20,971 nucleotides of DNA from Methylorubrum extorquens (GCA_019695455.1 JAEUAC010000283.1:1-20971); one strand, 5' to 3'; numbered from the stretch's first letter, positions 7,030 through 14,593 are shown. Numbers and translations: made by a program. Notes: generated by a model not told the origin, from the sequence alone.

Positions 7030-7721
7030 TTGTCGAGGCCGGAGCGGAGCTTGCGGGCGTCCTCGACGCTGCGGGCGTACTGCTCCCAGGCCGACTTCAC
7101 ACAGAGGAAGTCCGCGAACAGCGTGGTCGCGACCTTCTCCAGCTCGTCCAGGGCCCGCCCGTTCATCATGAAGAGCTTGTGCATGCGGGCCGTGTCGTCC
7201 TCGACCTTGCGGGCGTCCATGGCCTCGCGCAGCGTCCGGGCGGTCTCGTGCACGACCGGCACGATGCGGGCCAGCTGGTCGTAGGCCGCGTCGCGCTCGC
7301 GCTCGGCCGTCAGGAGCTGCTGGCGGTGCTGCTCCAGGAGGCGCACCAGCGTCGCCGACTGGCGGCTGCGACGCTCGAGATCCTCGCCGATCGCCGCGAA
7401 GGTCTCGAACTCGTCCATCTGGTCGTCGCGGTCGCCGAAGCCGAAGGCCTCGTGCTCGCGCTCGGCGAAGACCGGCGGCATGGCGTCGGCCTCCGCATCG
7501 GCCTCGCCCGCCTCGAGGGCCGCCTCGGCATCGGCCTCGGCGGCGTCGCCGGCCTCGGCGGCCGACTTCTTGCGGCGGCCGCGCAGCAGCGGCCGCAGGG
7601 CGTCGAGCACGGAGCTTTCCATGTCGGCGCGGGAGGGTTCGCCCGCCTCGACGGGAAGGTTACCGACCTGCGAAACGGTCTCGTCCGTGGACTGACGATC
7701 CCCCTGGGGCTCTGCGTTCAT
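7026..7721 (-). CDS. Acidic coiled-coil protein of unknown function
   Basis: I do not recognise this protein. With the start at 7721 it has 231 residues. The first 40 are polar and acidic. A basic patch (RPLLRGRRKK, 43-52) is followed by an Ala/Glu/Asp-rich low-complexity stretch (about 53-80). From about 97 to 228 it is long-helical and very probably coiled-coil (for example DLERRSRQSATLVRLLEQHR and RERDAAYDQLARIV). There is a single cysteine (207), no signal peptide and no membrane helix, so it is likely cytoplasmic. In-frame ATGs lie at 7751, 7727 and 7721; I chose 7721 because AAGGAG (minus strand, 7728-7733) is six bases from it, directly touches the ATG at 7727, and lies inside the frame if 7751 is used. 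An AT-rich upstream region with two GAAACTT repeats suggests its own regulated promoter. Confidence 0.75.
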   Translation of the reverse strand: MNAEPQGDRQSTDETVSQVGNLPVEAGEPSRADMESSVLDALRPLLRGRRKKSAAEAGDAAEADAEAALEAGEADAEADAMPPVFAEREHEAFGFGDRDDQMDEFETFAAIGEDLERRSRQSATLVRLLEQHRQQLLTAERERDAAYDQLARIVPVVHETARTLREAMDARKVEDDTARMHKLFMMNGRALDELEKVATTLFADFLCVKSAWEQYARSVEDARKLRSGLDN

Positions 7722-7766
7722 TGACATCTCCTTACTCGGTTGCCCGGACACTTGGCAGCCGCATCG

Positions 7767-7791
7767 GAAACTTCAACTGTCAAAGAAACTT
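7767..7791. promoter_or_regulatory. Pair of GAAACTT direct repeats around a TTGACA box
   Basis: GAAACTT occurs at 7767-7773 and again at 7785-7791, 18 bp apart start to start, in an AT-rich island of a GC-rich region. Between them the minus strand reads TTGACA (7778-7783), a perfect -35 consensus pointing to the coiled-coil gene. No good -10 box follows at 16-18 bp, so either the promoter is activator-dependent or the TTGACA is chance. Confidence 0.4.
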
Positions 7792-7843
7792 AGGGTAAAA
7801 GATCGTCGTAGATTTTCTTGCTTAACAGCGGAGTTGCGCTGCC

Positions 7844-9049
7844 TCAGCTGCGGCCGGGCGCCATCCGCTTGGCGACTTCTTCCAGCATGACTTCCGTCGC
7901 GCCGCCGCCGATGGTCTGGACTCGGGCGTCGCGCGTCATCCTCTCGATGGTGCTTTCGCGCATGAATCCCATGCCGCCGTGGAACTGCAGGCAGGCGTAC
8001 ATGACCTCGTTGACGACTTCGCCGCAGAACGCCTTCACCATCGAGACCTCGCGCGTCGCGTCGAAGCCGTGAACGTCGAGCCAGGCGGCGTGGTGGACGA
8101 GCTGCCGGCCGGCCTCGACCTTGGTCTGCATCATGGCGAGCTTCTGGCGGATGGCGCCCTTGTCCCAGAGGCTCGCGCCGAAGGCCTTGCGGCTCGTCAC
8201 CCAGTCGAGCGTGAGGTCGATGGCGGCCTGCGCCTCGCCCATCGCCATCGCGCCGATGACGATCCGCTCGTTCTGGAAGTTGCGCATGATGGCGTAGAAG
8301 CCCTGGCCCTCCTGGCCGAGCAGGGCGGAGGCCGGCACGCGGCACTCCTCGAAGAAGAGCTCGGCCGTGTCCGACGAGCGCCAGCCGTGCTTGTCCAGCG
8401 CCCGGCCGACCCGCAGGCCCGGATTGTCCTTCTCGACCAGGAACATGGAGACGGAGCGCGACGGGCGGTCGCCCTCCTGGCCGGTCTTGGCGGCCACGCA
8501 GTAGAGGTCGGCGTGGACGCCGTTCGTGATGTAGATCTTGGAGCCGTCGATGACGTAGTCGTCGCCGTCGCGCCGGGCGCGGGTGCGGATCGACTTCACG
8601 TCGGAACCCGCGCCGGGCTCGGTCACGGCGACGGCGCAGATCTTCCGGCCCGCCACGATATCCGTCATGTGGGCGGCGCGCTGGGCGGGCGAGCCCGCAT
8701 GGGCGACGTGCACGGAAGCCATGTCCGTGTGCACCAGCACCGTGATGGCGAAGCCCGAGAAGGTCGAGCGGCCGAGCTCCTCGGCCAGGACCACGGTCGC
8801 GAGCGTGTCCATCTCGGAGCCGCCGAACTCGGTCTCGTAGCGGATGCCCAGGAAGCCGAGCTCGCCCATGCGCCGCAGCACGGCGCGCGGCACCATGCCG
8901 TCCTCCTCCCAGGCGAGGCCGTTCGGCTTCACCTCCTCCTCGACGAAGCGGCGGATCTGCTCGCGCAGCATCTCGTGCTCCTCCGAGAAGTAGGCGGAGC
9001 GGACGCTCGGCGTCGCGTTGGCGGCGGAAGGCTGGATCGCTGCGCTCAT
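7844..9049 (-). CDS. Acyl-CoA dehydrogenase, catalytic base on helix G
   Basis: This 401-residue flavoenzyme oxidises the alpha-beta bond of an acyl-CoA and passes electrons to ETF; it is cytoplasmic. Family signatures are CAVAVTEPGAGSDV (138-151), ITNGVHADLYCVAAKTG (174-190), RKAFGASLWDKGAIRQKLA (287-305) and QFHGGMGFM (355-363). At the position of MCAD Glu376 (the YEGT motif) this protein has IGGGATE (380-386), so the usual glutamate is absent. Glu261 in FQNERIVIGAMAMGEA (258-273) matches the helix-G glutamate used by isovaleryl-CoA and long-chain enzymes. Those subfamilies are the likeliest functional class, but substrate length cannot be read directly. The start is ATG at 9049, with GGGAG about five bases upstream; an upstream TTG at 9142 in frame gives an atypical N terminus and is not preferred. 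No other beta-oxidation gene is adjacent. Confidence 0.92.
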   Translation of the reverse strand: MSAAIQPSAANATPSVRSAYFSEEHEMLREQIRRFVEEEVKPNGLAWEEDGMVPRAVLRRMGELGFLGIRYETEFGGSEMDTLATVVLAEELGRSTFSGFAITVLVHTDMASVHVAHAGSPAQRAAHMTDIVAGRKICAVAVTEPGAGSDVKSIRTRARRDGDDYVIDGSKIYITNGVHADLYCVAAKTGQEGDRPSRSVSMFLVEKDNPGLRVGRALDKHGWRSSDTAELFFEECRVPASALLGQEGQGFYAIMRNFQNERIVIGAMAMGEAQAAIDLTLDWVTSRKAFGASLWDKGAIRQKLAMMQTKVEAGRQLVHHAAWLDVHGFDATREVSMVKAFCGEVVNEVMYACLQFHGGMGFMRESTIERMTRDARVQTIGGGATEVMLEEVAKRMAPGRS

Positions 9050-9124
9050 GACGTCTCCCGGCGGCCCGGGGCCGCGCTGCAGGCCGGCGGTTGGTCGCCG
9101 GCGCTTTCCCGACCCTTCGCGCGG

Positions 9125-9142
9125 GCCCTGGCAGGGCGTCAA
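9125..9142 (-). promoter_or_regulatory. Possible -35 box with overlapping operator-like palindrome
   Basis: On the minus strand TTGACG (9137-9142) resembles a -35 box for the acyl-CoA dehydrogenase. It abuts GCCCTGGCAGGGC (9125-9137), a perfect 13-bp palindrome with one central base. A repressor bound there would block the promoter. No clear -10 box follows, so this is tentative. Confidence 0.25.
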
Positions 9143-9223
9143 CTCGGCGGATCGGCGCGGCGTTCAGCCTTCCGCAAAGATTCGCATGTAGAACCGGCGT
9201 CCTGTCGCGTACCGGATCGCCGG

Positions 9224-9625
9224 ATGTCTGCCTCGCCCGTCCCGTCCAGCATCGTCGTCGCCGATGCCTGTCCCTGGAGCCGCAAGCGCATCCGCGAGAT
9301 CCTGAACGCCGCCGGCCACCGGACGGTGCTCGAGGCGGCCGACGGGGCGCAGGTCGTCGGGCTGCTCGAAGGCGCGCTGCCCTCGTTGCTGGTGCTCGAC
9401 TGGTCGCTCCCGGTCGTCGGCACGCCGGAACTGATGCAACTTGCGCGCGACGCGCAGGGCGGCGGGGCCCCGGACCTGCCCATCATCGTCACCATGACCG
9501 ATCCCAAGGCGGGCGAGGTGCGGCGGGCCATGGATGCCGGCGTCACGAACATCGTCGCCAAGCCGTTCTCGCCGCGGCTCATGCGCCGTCGCCTGCAGGA
9601 CGCGCAGGCATCGCCGGCCACATGA
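9224..9625 (+). CDS. Stand-alone response-regulator receiver domain (CheY-like, atypical acidic pocket)
   Basis: This 133-residue protein is a single receiver domain without an output domain. The phospho-acceptor is Asp59 in SLLVLDWSLP. The switch Thr90 is in IIVTMTD, and the conserved Lys113 is in IVAKPFSP. The first strand reads IVVADACPWSRKRI, so Asp14 fits the first acidic position, but the second (CheY Asp13, a main Mg ligand) is Ala15. Phosphorylation may therefore be weakened or altered. I chose ATG at 9224 because the receiver fold begins a few residues later; no strong ribosome-binding site is visible. It is divergent from the acyl-CoA dehydrogenase across 174 bp and lies 90 bp before the ppx-type gene. 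No partner histidine kinase is in the window, so its signalling pathway is unknown. Confidence 0.85.
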   Translation: MSASPVPSSIVVADACPWSRKRIREILNAAGHRTVLEAADGAQVVGLLEGALPSLLVLDWSLPVVGTPELMQLARDAQGGGAPDLPIIVTMTDPKAGEVRRAMDAGVTNIVAKPFSPRLMRRRLQDAQASPAT

Positions 9626-9715
9626 CGCGTTAACGGGCTGGCCCCGTCGGGGTGGGCGCGATAGTGTCCCGACAGTACACCCGGCGCGTCGCGTGGGTGG
9701 CAGCGGAATGGAGTC

Positions 9716-10831
9716 GTGCAGGAGCGAGCGGAGATCGGCACCGGCGGATTCGCCTCGGGACGTGGTGCGGCCACGTCTGAGACGGCCGTGGTCGAACCGG
9801 TTCGTCGTCCCGTCCCGGCCAGCCGCTCGAGCCTGAAGCGCGCGACGCCGGCCTACGCCGCCCTCGACCTCGGCACGAACAACTGCCGGCTCTTGATCGC
9901 CGAGCCGTCCTACCACGAGTTCCGGGTCGTCGACGCCTTCTCGCGCATCGTGCGCCTGGGGGAGGGGCTCGGGATCGGCGACCGGCTGAACGAGGACGCG
10001 ATCGAGCGCACGCTCTCCGCGCTGCGGGTCTGCAAGGCCAAGATCGAGAATCGCAACGTCATCCGGGCCCGGCTCATCGCAACCGAGGCGTGCCGCCTCG
10101 CCGCCAACGGGCCGGCCTTCATCGAGCGCGTGCGCGACGAGGTCGGCCTCGCGATCGAGGTGGTCGACCGCGAGACCGAGGCGACGCTCGCCGTGATGGG
10201 CTGCTCGTCGCTCGCCCATCCGAAGGCCGGCTCCGTCATCATCTTCGACATCGGCGGCGGCTCGACGGAGATCGCCTGGCTCGACGGGCAGACGGGCGGC
10301 GGCGAGCTCTCGCCGAGCGAGCGCATCCGTGCCTGGGATTCGCTGCCGGTCGGCGTGGTGACGCTGGCCGAGCGCCACGGCGGCACCAAGGTCACGCCCG
10401 AGGTCTTCGAGGACATGGTGGACGAGGTCTCGGGCCGGCTCCTGCCGTTCGGCCTGAAGGCCGGCGCGGCGGCGGCGGCGCCGAACTTCCACCTGCTCGG
10501 CACCTCCGGCACCGTCACGACGGTCGGCGGCATCCATCTCGGGCTCGAGCGCTACGACCGGCGGCGCGTCGACGGGCTGTGGATGAAGGACCACGAGATC
10601 ACGGCCGTGTTCGACCGGCTGCTGCGGACCAACCTCGACCAGCGGGCCGACAATCCCTGCATCGGGCGCGACCGGGCGGACCTCGTCCTGGCCGGCTGCG
10701 CCATCCTCGAGGCGATCCGGCGCGCCTTCCCGGCCTCCTACCTCCGCATCGCCGACCGCGGCCTGCGGGAGGGCATCCTCATCACGATGATGCGCGAGGA
10801 CAAGGTCTGGGGCCGGCGGGCCCGGGCATGA
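9716..10831 (+). CDS. ppx: Ppx/GppA-type exopolyphosphatase or pppGpp phosphatase
   Basis: This 371-residue enzyme of the ASKHA sugar-kinase/Hsp70/actin fold would hydrolyse inorganic polyphosphate or the alarmone pppGpp. The first phosphate-binding motif is ALDLGTNNCRLLIA (49-62). The catalytic acidic site is in VVDRETEATL (149-158), where Glu155 aligns with Ppx Glu121. The second phosphate motif is FDIGGGSTEIAWLDG (177-191), followed by LGTSGTVTTVGG in the C-terminal lobe. It is a core-only form with no room for the C-terminal HD domain found in long Ppx enzymes. The start is GTG at 9716, giving a 43-residue polar extension; GTG at 9788 is an alternative. The stop overlaps the ATG of rlmE by 4 bp, a pairing seen in many alphaproteobacteria. 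Which of the two substrates it prefers is not clear. Confidence 0.88.
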   Translation: MQERAEIGTGGFASGRGAATSETAVVEPVRRPVPASRSSLKRATPAYAALDLGTNNCRLLIAEPSYHEFRVVDAFSRIVRLGEGLGIGDRLNEDAIERTLSALRVCKAKIENRNVIRARLIATEACRLAANGPAFIERVRDEVGLAIEVVDRETEATLAVMGCSSLAHPKAGSVIIFDIGGGSTEIAWLDGQTGGGELSPSERIRAWDSLPVGVVTLAERHGGTKVTPEVFEDMVDEVSGRLLPFGLKAGAAAAAPNFHLLGTSGTVTTVGGIHLGLERYDRRRVDGLWMKDHEITAVFDRLLRTNLDQRADNPCIGRDRADLVLAGCAILEAIRRAFPASYLRIADRGLREGILITMMREDKVWGRRARA

Positions 10832-11577
10832 GCGGGAGCCGCGGCGGACAGGCCCCGCCCGGCCGGCAGCGGGTGCGGAGCGCGGCGAAGCGCACCCCGT
10901 CCTCGCGGGCCTGGCTGGAGCGGCAGCTGAACGACCCCTTCGTGCTCCGCGCGAAGGCGGAGGGCTGGCGCTCGCGCGCGGCCTTCAAGCTCATCGAGAT
11001 CGACGACAAGTTCCGCTTCCTGAAGCCGGCGGGGCGCGTGGTCGACCTCGGCGCTGCCCCGGGCGGCTGGTCGCAGGTCGCGGCCCAGCGGGTCGGCCGC
11101 GCCGCCGGCAAGGGCATCGTCGTCGGCATCGACCTCCTCGAGATGGACGCGATCCCGGGCGTCGACTTCGTGCAGCTCGACTTCATGGCCGACGACGCGC
11201 CGGACCGGCTGCGGGCCATGCTGGGCGGGCCGGCTGACGTCGTCTTGTCCGACATGGCCGCCAACGCGACCGGCCACCGCCGGACGGACCACCTGAAGAT
11301 CATGGGCCTCGCCGAGACGGCGGCCGAGTTCGCGCGCGCGGTTCTCGCGCCGGGCGGCGCCTTCGTGGCGAAGGTCCTGAAGGGCGGCACCGAGAACGCC
11401 ATCCTGGCCGACCTGAAGCGCGACTTCGCGATGGTGCGGCACTTCAAGCCGGCCTCCAGCCGCAGCGATTCGGCCGAGCTCTACGTGCTCGCGACCGGCT
11501 TCAGGGGCGAGGGCGCGCCGGATCCCGAGGCGCCGGAAGACGAAGAAGCCAGATCGCCGCCGCCCCGAGAGCGGTGA
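10828..11577 (+). CDS. rlmE: 23S rRNA (uridine-2'-O)-methyltransferase RlmE (FtsJ/RrmJ)
   Basis: This is an S-adenosylmethionine-dependent methyltransferase that modifies U2552 (E. coli numbering) in the A loop of 23S rRNA late in large-subunit assembly. The SAM motif VVDLGAAPGGWSQVA is at 71-85. The catalytic set Lys54 (RAAFKL), Asp142 (VLSDMAANATGH), Lys182 (FVAKVLKGG) and Glu217 (SDSAELYVLA) matches E. coli Lys38, Asp124, Lys164 and Glu199. A basic N-terminal extension of about 16 residues and an acidic, Pro-rich tail (about 226-249) lie outside the core. The ATG at 10828 shares ATGA with the ppx stop, so translation is coupled. The last 77 bases also encode the end of the convergent O-antigen-ligase-like gene. 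Confidence 0.95.
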   Translation: MSGSRGGQAPPGRQRVRSAAKRTPSSRAWLERQLNDPFVLRAKAEGWRSRAAFKLIEIDDKFRFLKPAGRVVDLGAAPGGWSQVAAQRVGRAAGKGIVVGIDLLEMDAIPGVDFVQLDFMADDAPDRLRAMLGGPADVVLSDMAANATGHRRTDHLKIMGLAETAAEFARAVLAPGGAFVAKVLKGGTENAILADLKRDFAMVRHFKPASSRSDSAELYVLATGFRGEGAPDPEAPEDEEARSPPPRER

Positions 11578-12757
11578 TCCACCATCCCTGCCAGGCGCCG
11601 TGCGCGACCAGCATGATGGCGCCGGCGGAGCCCGCGACCGCGAGCGCCGCGGCGGCGCCGGGCCCGGGCAGGCGCGCGATGCCGGCGCAGAGCAGCCCGA
11701 GGACGAGCCCCGCGAGAGCGGCGCCGGGCAGGCCGAGTTCGGTCCAGACCTGGACGTAGCCGTTGTGCGGGTGGCCGACCGCCAGCATCAGCCGGCGGCT
11801 CTCCGGCACCTCGGCCGCGACCGGATCGCGGCCGAGCTCCGAGCTCGTGCCGAACCCCGTCCCCGTCCAGGGCCGCAGCCGGATCACCTCCCCGAAGCTC
11901 TCCCAGATCAGCACGCGGTCGCGCGCCTGCATGTCGTGCAGGGCGTCGAGCGTCCGCTCCCCGAGGGTCCGGGCCGCGAGCGTGCCGAAGACGGGCGCGA
12001 GGAGGAGCGAGATGGCGAGCGCCGCCGCCAGGAGCCCGGTCGCCGCCCGCCGGCTCTCCCTGGCGACGAGGAGCAGCGTCAGCCCCGCCATGAAGCCCAT
12101 GGCGGCCGCGGCGGCATGCGCCCACAGGATCGCGACGAGGACGAGCCCGCCGACGACGATCGCGACGCCACGCCGCCCGTCGAGCCACAGCCAGGCCGCG
12201 ACGGGCCAGAACACGATCAGGATCGCGGTCGCGGAGCGCTTGAAGATGTAGGTCTGCGACCGGAACCCGAGGCCGGCCCGCAGGGACACGCCCATGGCGA
12301 GCTCCGCCGCGATCCACAGCGCGCCGGCCGCGACCAGGACGGCGGCCAGCACCCACACCCGATCCGGCACCCGGCCGGGCAGCGCGAGATGCAGGAGGAA
12401 GGGCGCCAGCGCGGCGAGCACCAGTTCGCCGTAGAGCGACAGCGATCGCCCGGGATGGTGCGACCAGGCGAGCGACACGGCCGCGAGCAGGAGGAAGGCT
12501 AGGCCCGCGAGGACGAGCGGCCGGCGCAGGTCGTCGCGCGCCCGCTCCATCGCGATCGCGGGCTCGCGGCCCGCGACGCGGCTCGCGATCGCGGCCGCGG
12601 CGGCCAGCGCGACCATCAGGGTCGAGGACCGGTTGGCGATGGCCATGGCGAGCGGCATGGCGGCGAGGAGGACCCAGGCCAGGCTGGCGAGCCCGTCGGC
12701 GAGGCGACCGGGCGCGCGCGCGCCGGCGCGGTCGGGGAGGCGGCTCGAAGGGCTCAT
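11501..12757 (-). CDS. O-antigen ligase-like membrane protein (Wzy_C/WaaL-type)
   Basis: This is a 418-residue inner-membrane protein with about ten hydrophobic segments, of the O-antigen ligase/polymerase family (Wzy_C domain), which joins or polymerises surface glycans on lipid carriers at the periplasmic face. The large periplasmic loop contains RDRVLIWESFGEVIRLRPWTG (279-299, including a conserved Arg) and GHPHNGYVQVWTELGLPG (328-345), the family's histidine motif. Other arrangement is typical: helices on both sides and a short C-terminal tail. I chose ATG at 12757 because it shares ATGA with the stop of the upstream MFS gene; the frame stays open further upstream only as a shadow. Whether it is a ligase, a polymerase or a protein glycosylation enzyme cannot be told, and no glycosyltransferases are nearby. 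Confidence 0.8.
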   Translation of the reverse strand: MSPSSRLPDRAGARAPGRLADGLASLAWVLLAAMPLAMAIANRSSTLMVALAAAAAIASRVAGREPAIAMERARDDLRRPLVLAGLAFLLLAAVSLAWSHHPGRSLSLYGELVLAALAPFLLHLALPGRVPDRVWVLAAVLVAAGALWIAAELAMGVSLRAGLGFRSQTYIFKRSATAILIVFWPVAAWLWLDGRRGVAIVVGGLVLVAILWAHAAAAAMGFMAGLTLLLVARESRRAATGLLAAALAISLLLAPVFGTLAARTLGERTLDALHDMQARDRVLIWESFGEVIRLRPWTGTGFGTSSELGRDPVAAEVPESRRLMLAVGHPHNGYVQVWTELGLPGAALAGLVLGLLCAGIARLPGPGAAAALAVAGSAGAIMLVAHGAWQGWWITALGAAAIWLLRLPAPRDPARPRP

Positions 12758-14172
12758 GGCTGGGTCTGCTGCGAGGGCGCGTCGACCCGGCGGACCCGCC
12801 CCGCCATCTCGGCCCCGGCATCGGGATCCAGGCGCCGGAAGAAGAAGGCCGCGGAGGCGGAGAGGAGCGCCACCAGGAGGAAGGCGGGCCAGAAGTCGCC
12901 GGCCGTGAGGTCGGTGCCGGAGCGGACGCGCGTCGCGGCGTCGAGCGCGAGCCCGCCGAAGGCGACGCCCGCGCCGAGCGAGATCTGCTGGCTCGTGCCG
13001 ACGAGGCTCGTCGCCGCGCTCATGCGCTCGGGCGGGATCTCGGAATAGACGATCGTGTTGATGGCCGTGAACTCGAGCGAGCGGAAGCAGCCGCCGACGA
13101 GCAGCACGGCCAGCATGACGAGCGTCGGCGTGGCCGGCGTGAACAGGCCCGCAGAGCCCATGAAGGCGGCCGCCACGAACGCGTTCCAGGTCAGCACGGA
13201 CCGGAAGCCCGCGAGCCGCAGGATGCGGGAGGCGAGGCCCTTCATGACCATGGCGCCGGCCGCCGACGCGAAGGTCAGGAGGCCCGAATGGAGGGGCGAC
13301 AGGCCGAAGCCGAGCTGCAGCATGAGGGGGAGCAGGAAGGGCGAGGCGCCCACCCCGATCCGGAACATGAAGCCCCCCATCAGGCCGTTGAACAGGGTCG
13401 GGATGCGCAGGAGCGAGAGGTCGAGCAGCGGGAAGGCCGTGCGCCGGGCGTGCAGGACGTAGAGGCCGATCAGCACCGCGCCGAGGAGGCCCGCGCCGAT
13501 CGAGGCCTCGATCGGGATGAGGTGGCGGCCGCCGGTCGAGAGGCCGAGCATGAGGAGGGCGAGCCCGAAGCCCGACAGGACGAAGCCGACCCGGTCGAGC
13601 GGGCGGCGCTCCGGCTCGCGCACCTCGGGGAGGTAGAGCGTCGCCAGCACGATGCCCACGATCCCGATCGGGATGTTGATGACGAAGATCCAGCGCCAGT
13701 CGGCATAGGTCGTGATGAAGCCGCCGAGCGGCGGGCCGAGCACCGGCCCGACCAGCGCCGGGATGGTCAGCCAGGCCATGGCGGAGACGAACTCGCTCCG
13801 CGGCACCGAGCGGAGCATGACGAGGCGGCCGACCGGCACCATCATGGCGCCGCCCATGCCCTGGAAGAACCGGGCGCCGACGAACCCCGCGAGGGTGGTC
13901 GAGACCGCGCAGCACAGCGAGCCGGCCAGGAACACGCCCAGCGCGGCCCGGAAGACGGTCCGCGAGCCGAACCGGTCCGCCATCCAGCCGGAGACCGGGA
14001 TGAACACGGCGAGCGAGACGATGTAGGCGGTGAGCGCGAGCTTGAGGGCGACCGGATCCTGGTTCAGGTCGGCCGCGATGGAGGGCAGCGCGGTCGCGAG
14101 GATCGTCGAATCGGTGTTCTCCATGAACAGGCCGGTCGCGACGATGATCGGGATGAGGCGCTCGCGGCGCAT
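12754..14172 (-). CDS. DHA2-family MFS transporter (14-helix exporter)
   Basis: This is an inner-membrane proton-coupled exporter of the DHA2 branch. Residue numbers are from the ATG at 14172 (472 residues). Helix 1 contains MENTDSTILATALPSIA (17-33), the DHA2 motif D1. Motif A is GWMADRFGSRTVF (62-74), motif B RFFQGMGGAMMVPVGR (101-116) and motif C ALVGPVLGPPLGG (140-152), followed by DWRWIFVINIPIG. An in-frame TTG at 14235 would add 21 polar residues (the frame opens there), but neither start has a good ribosome-binding site; I prefer the ATG because it starts just before helix 1. Drug, lipid or other substrate is not known. Its stop overlaps the start of the O-antigen-ligase-like gene, which may mean both act on the same envelope process. 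Confidence 0.88.
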   Translation of the reverse strand: MRRERLIPIIVATGLFMENTDSTILATALPSIAADLNQDPVALKLALTAYIVSLAVFIPVSGWMADRFGSRTVFRAALGVFLAGSLCCAVSTTLAGFVGARFFQGMGGAMMVPVGRLVMLRSVPRSEFVSAMAWLTIPALVGPVLGPPLGGFITTYADWRWIFVINIPIGIVGIVLATLYLPEVREPERRPLDRVGFVLSGFGLALLMLGLSTGGRHLIPIEASIGAGLLGAVLIGLYVLHARRTAFPLLDLSLLRIPTLFNGLMGGFMFRIGVGASPFLLPLMLQLGFGLSPLHSGLLTFASAAGAMVMKGLASRILRLAGFRSVLTWNAFVAAAFMGSAGLFTPATPTLVMLAVLLVGGCFRSLEFTAINTIVYSEIPPERMSAATSLVGTSQQISLGAGVAFGGLALDAATRVRSGTDLTAGDFWPAFLLVALLSASAAFFFRRLDPDAGAEMAGRVRRVDAPSQQTQP

Positions 14173-14257
14173 GGGGCTCGGGCCGGCTGGTGGGCGGATT
14201 GCGGTGCCGCGCTCTTCCGGCCTTTCGACGGCCAAGGCAAGGCGGCCGGGGCGGGGC

Positions 14258-14593
14258 CTATTGCTGCGTGAAGAACGTGAGGAGGACCTTCCCCTTCTCG
14301 CCGAGCAGGCAGACGAAGCGGTAGGGCTTCTCGCCCTCCTTCCGCTCGAGATAGGCGTCGCCCATCACGACGCCCTTCACGGGCGTGTCCTCGACCTTCG
14401 TGTCCGCCTTCGCGACCGTGACCGCGTCGGGATCGATCAGGAGGTCCTTGATCGCCGGCGAGCGCTCCTTCAGGGCGATCAGCCCCGTGGTCCGGCAGGC
14501 CTCGACCTCGGGCGTGGGCGACGTCTTCGTCACCTCCTGGGCGAGGGCGGGGCCGGCTGCGAGCGCGGCGAGGACGACGAGGGGGCGGATCAT
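14258..14593 (-). CDS. Small secreted protein of unknown function
   Basis: I do not recognise the family. The 111-residue protein has a clear signal peptide: MIRPLVVLAALAAGPALA, with likely cleavage after Ala18 (ALA before QE). The mature part is about 93 residues with exactly two cysteines (Cys33 and Cys95), which could form a disulfide in the periplasm. The C-terminal half looks beta-stranded (VKGVVMGDAYLERKEGEKPY, then RFVCLLGEKGKVLLTFF). It starts ten bases after the stop of the larger secreted protein gene upstream and so is very likely in the same operon. No Shine-Dalgarno sequence is obvious, which would fit re-initiation or coupling. An 85-bp gap separates it from the MFS gene that follows. 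Confidence 0.75.
   Translation of the reverse strand: MIRPLVVLAALAAGPALAQEVTKTSPTPEVEACRTTGLIALKERSPAIKDLLIDPDAVTVAKADTKVEDTPVKGVVMGDAYLERKEGEKPYRFVCLLGEKGKVLLTFFTQQ

Noticed and set aside
7826..7841. Hairpin CAGCG/CGCTG after the acyl-CoA dehydrogenase stop
   Set aside because: The stem has only five pairs and no T tract, which is too weak to call a terminator in GC-rich DNA.
7979..9223. Long plus-strand open frame running into the receiver-domain gene
   Set aside because: The upstream part is antisense to the acyl-CoA dehydrogenase and has no domain. Only the part from the ATG at 9224 has receiver motifs.
9644..9660. CCCC-GTC-GGGG hairpin between the receiver gene and ppx
   Set aside because: The stem is only four pairs with a three-base loop; no supporting features.
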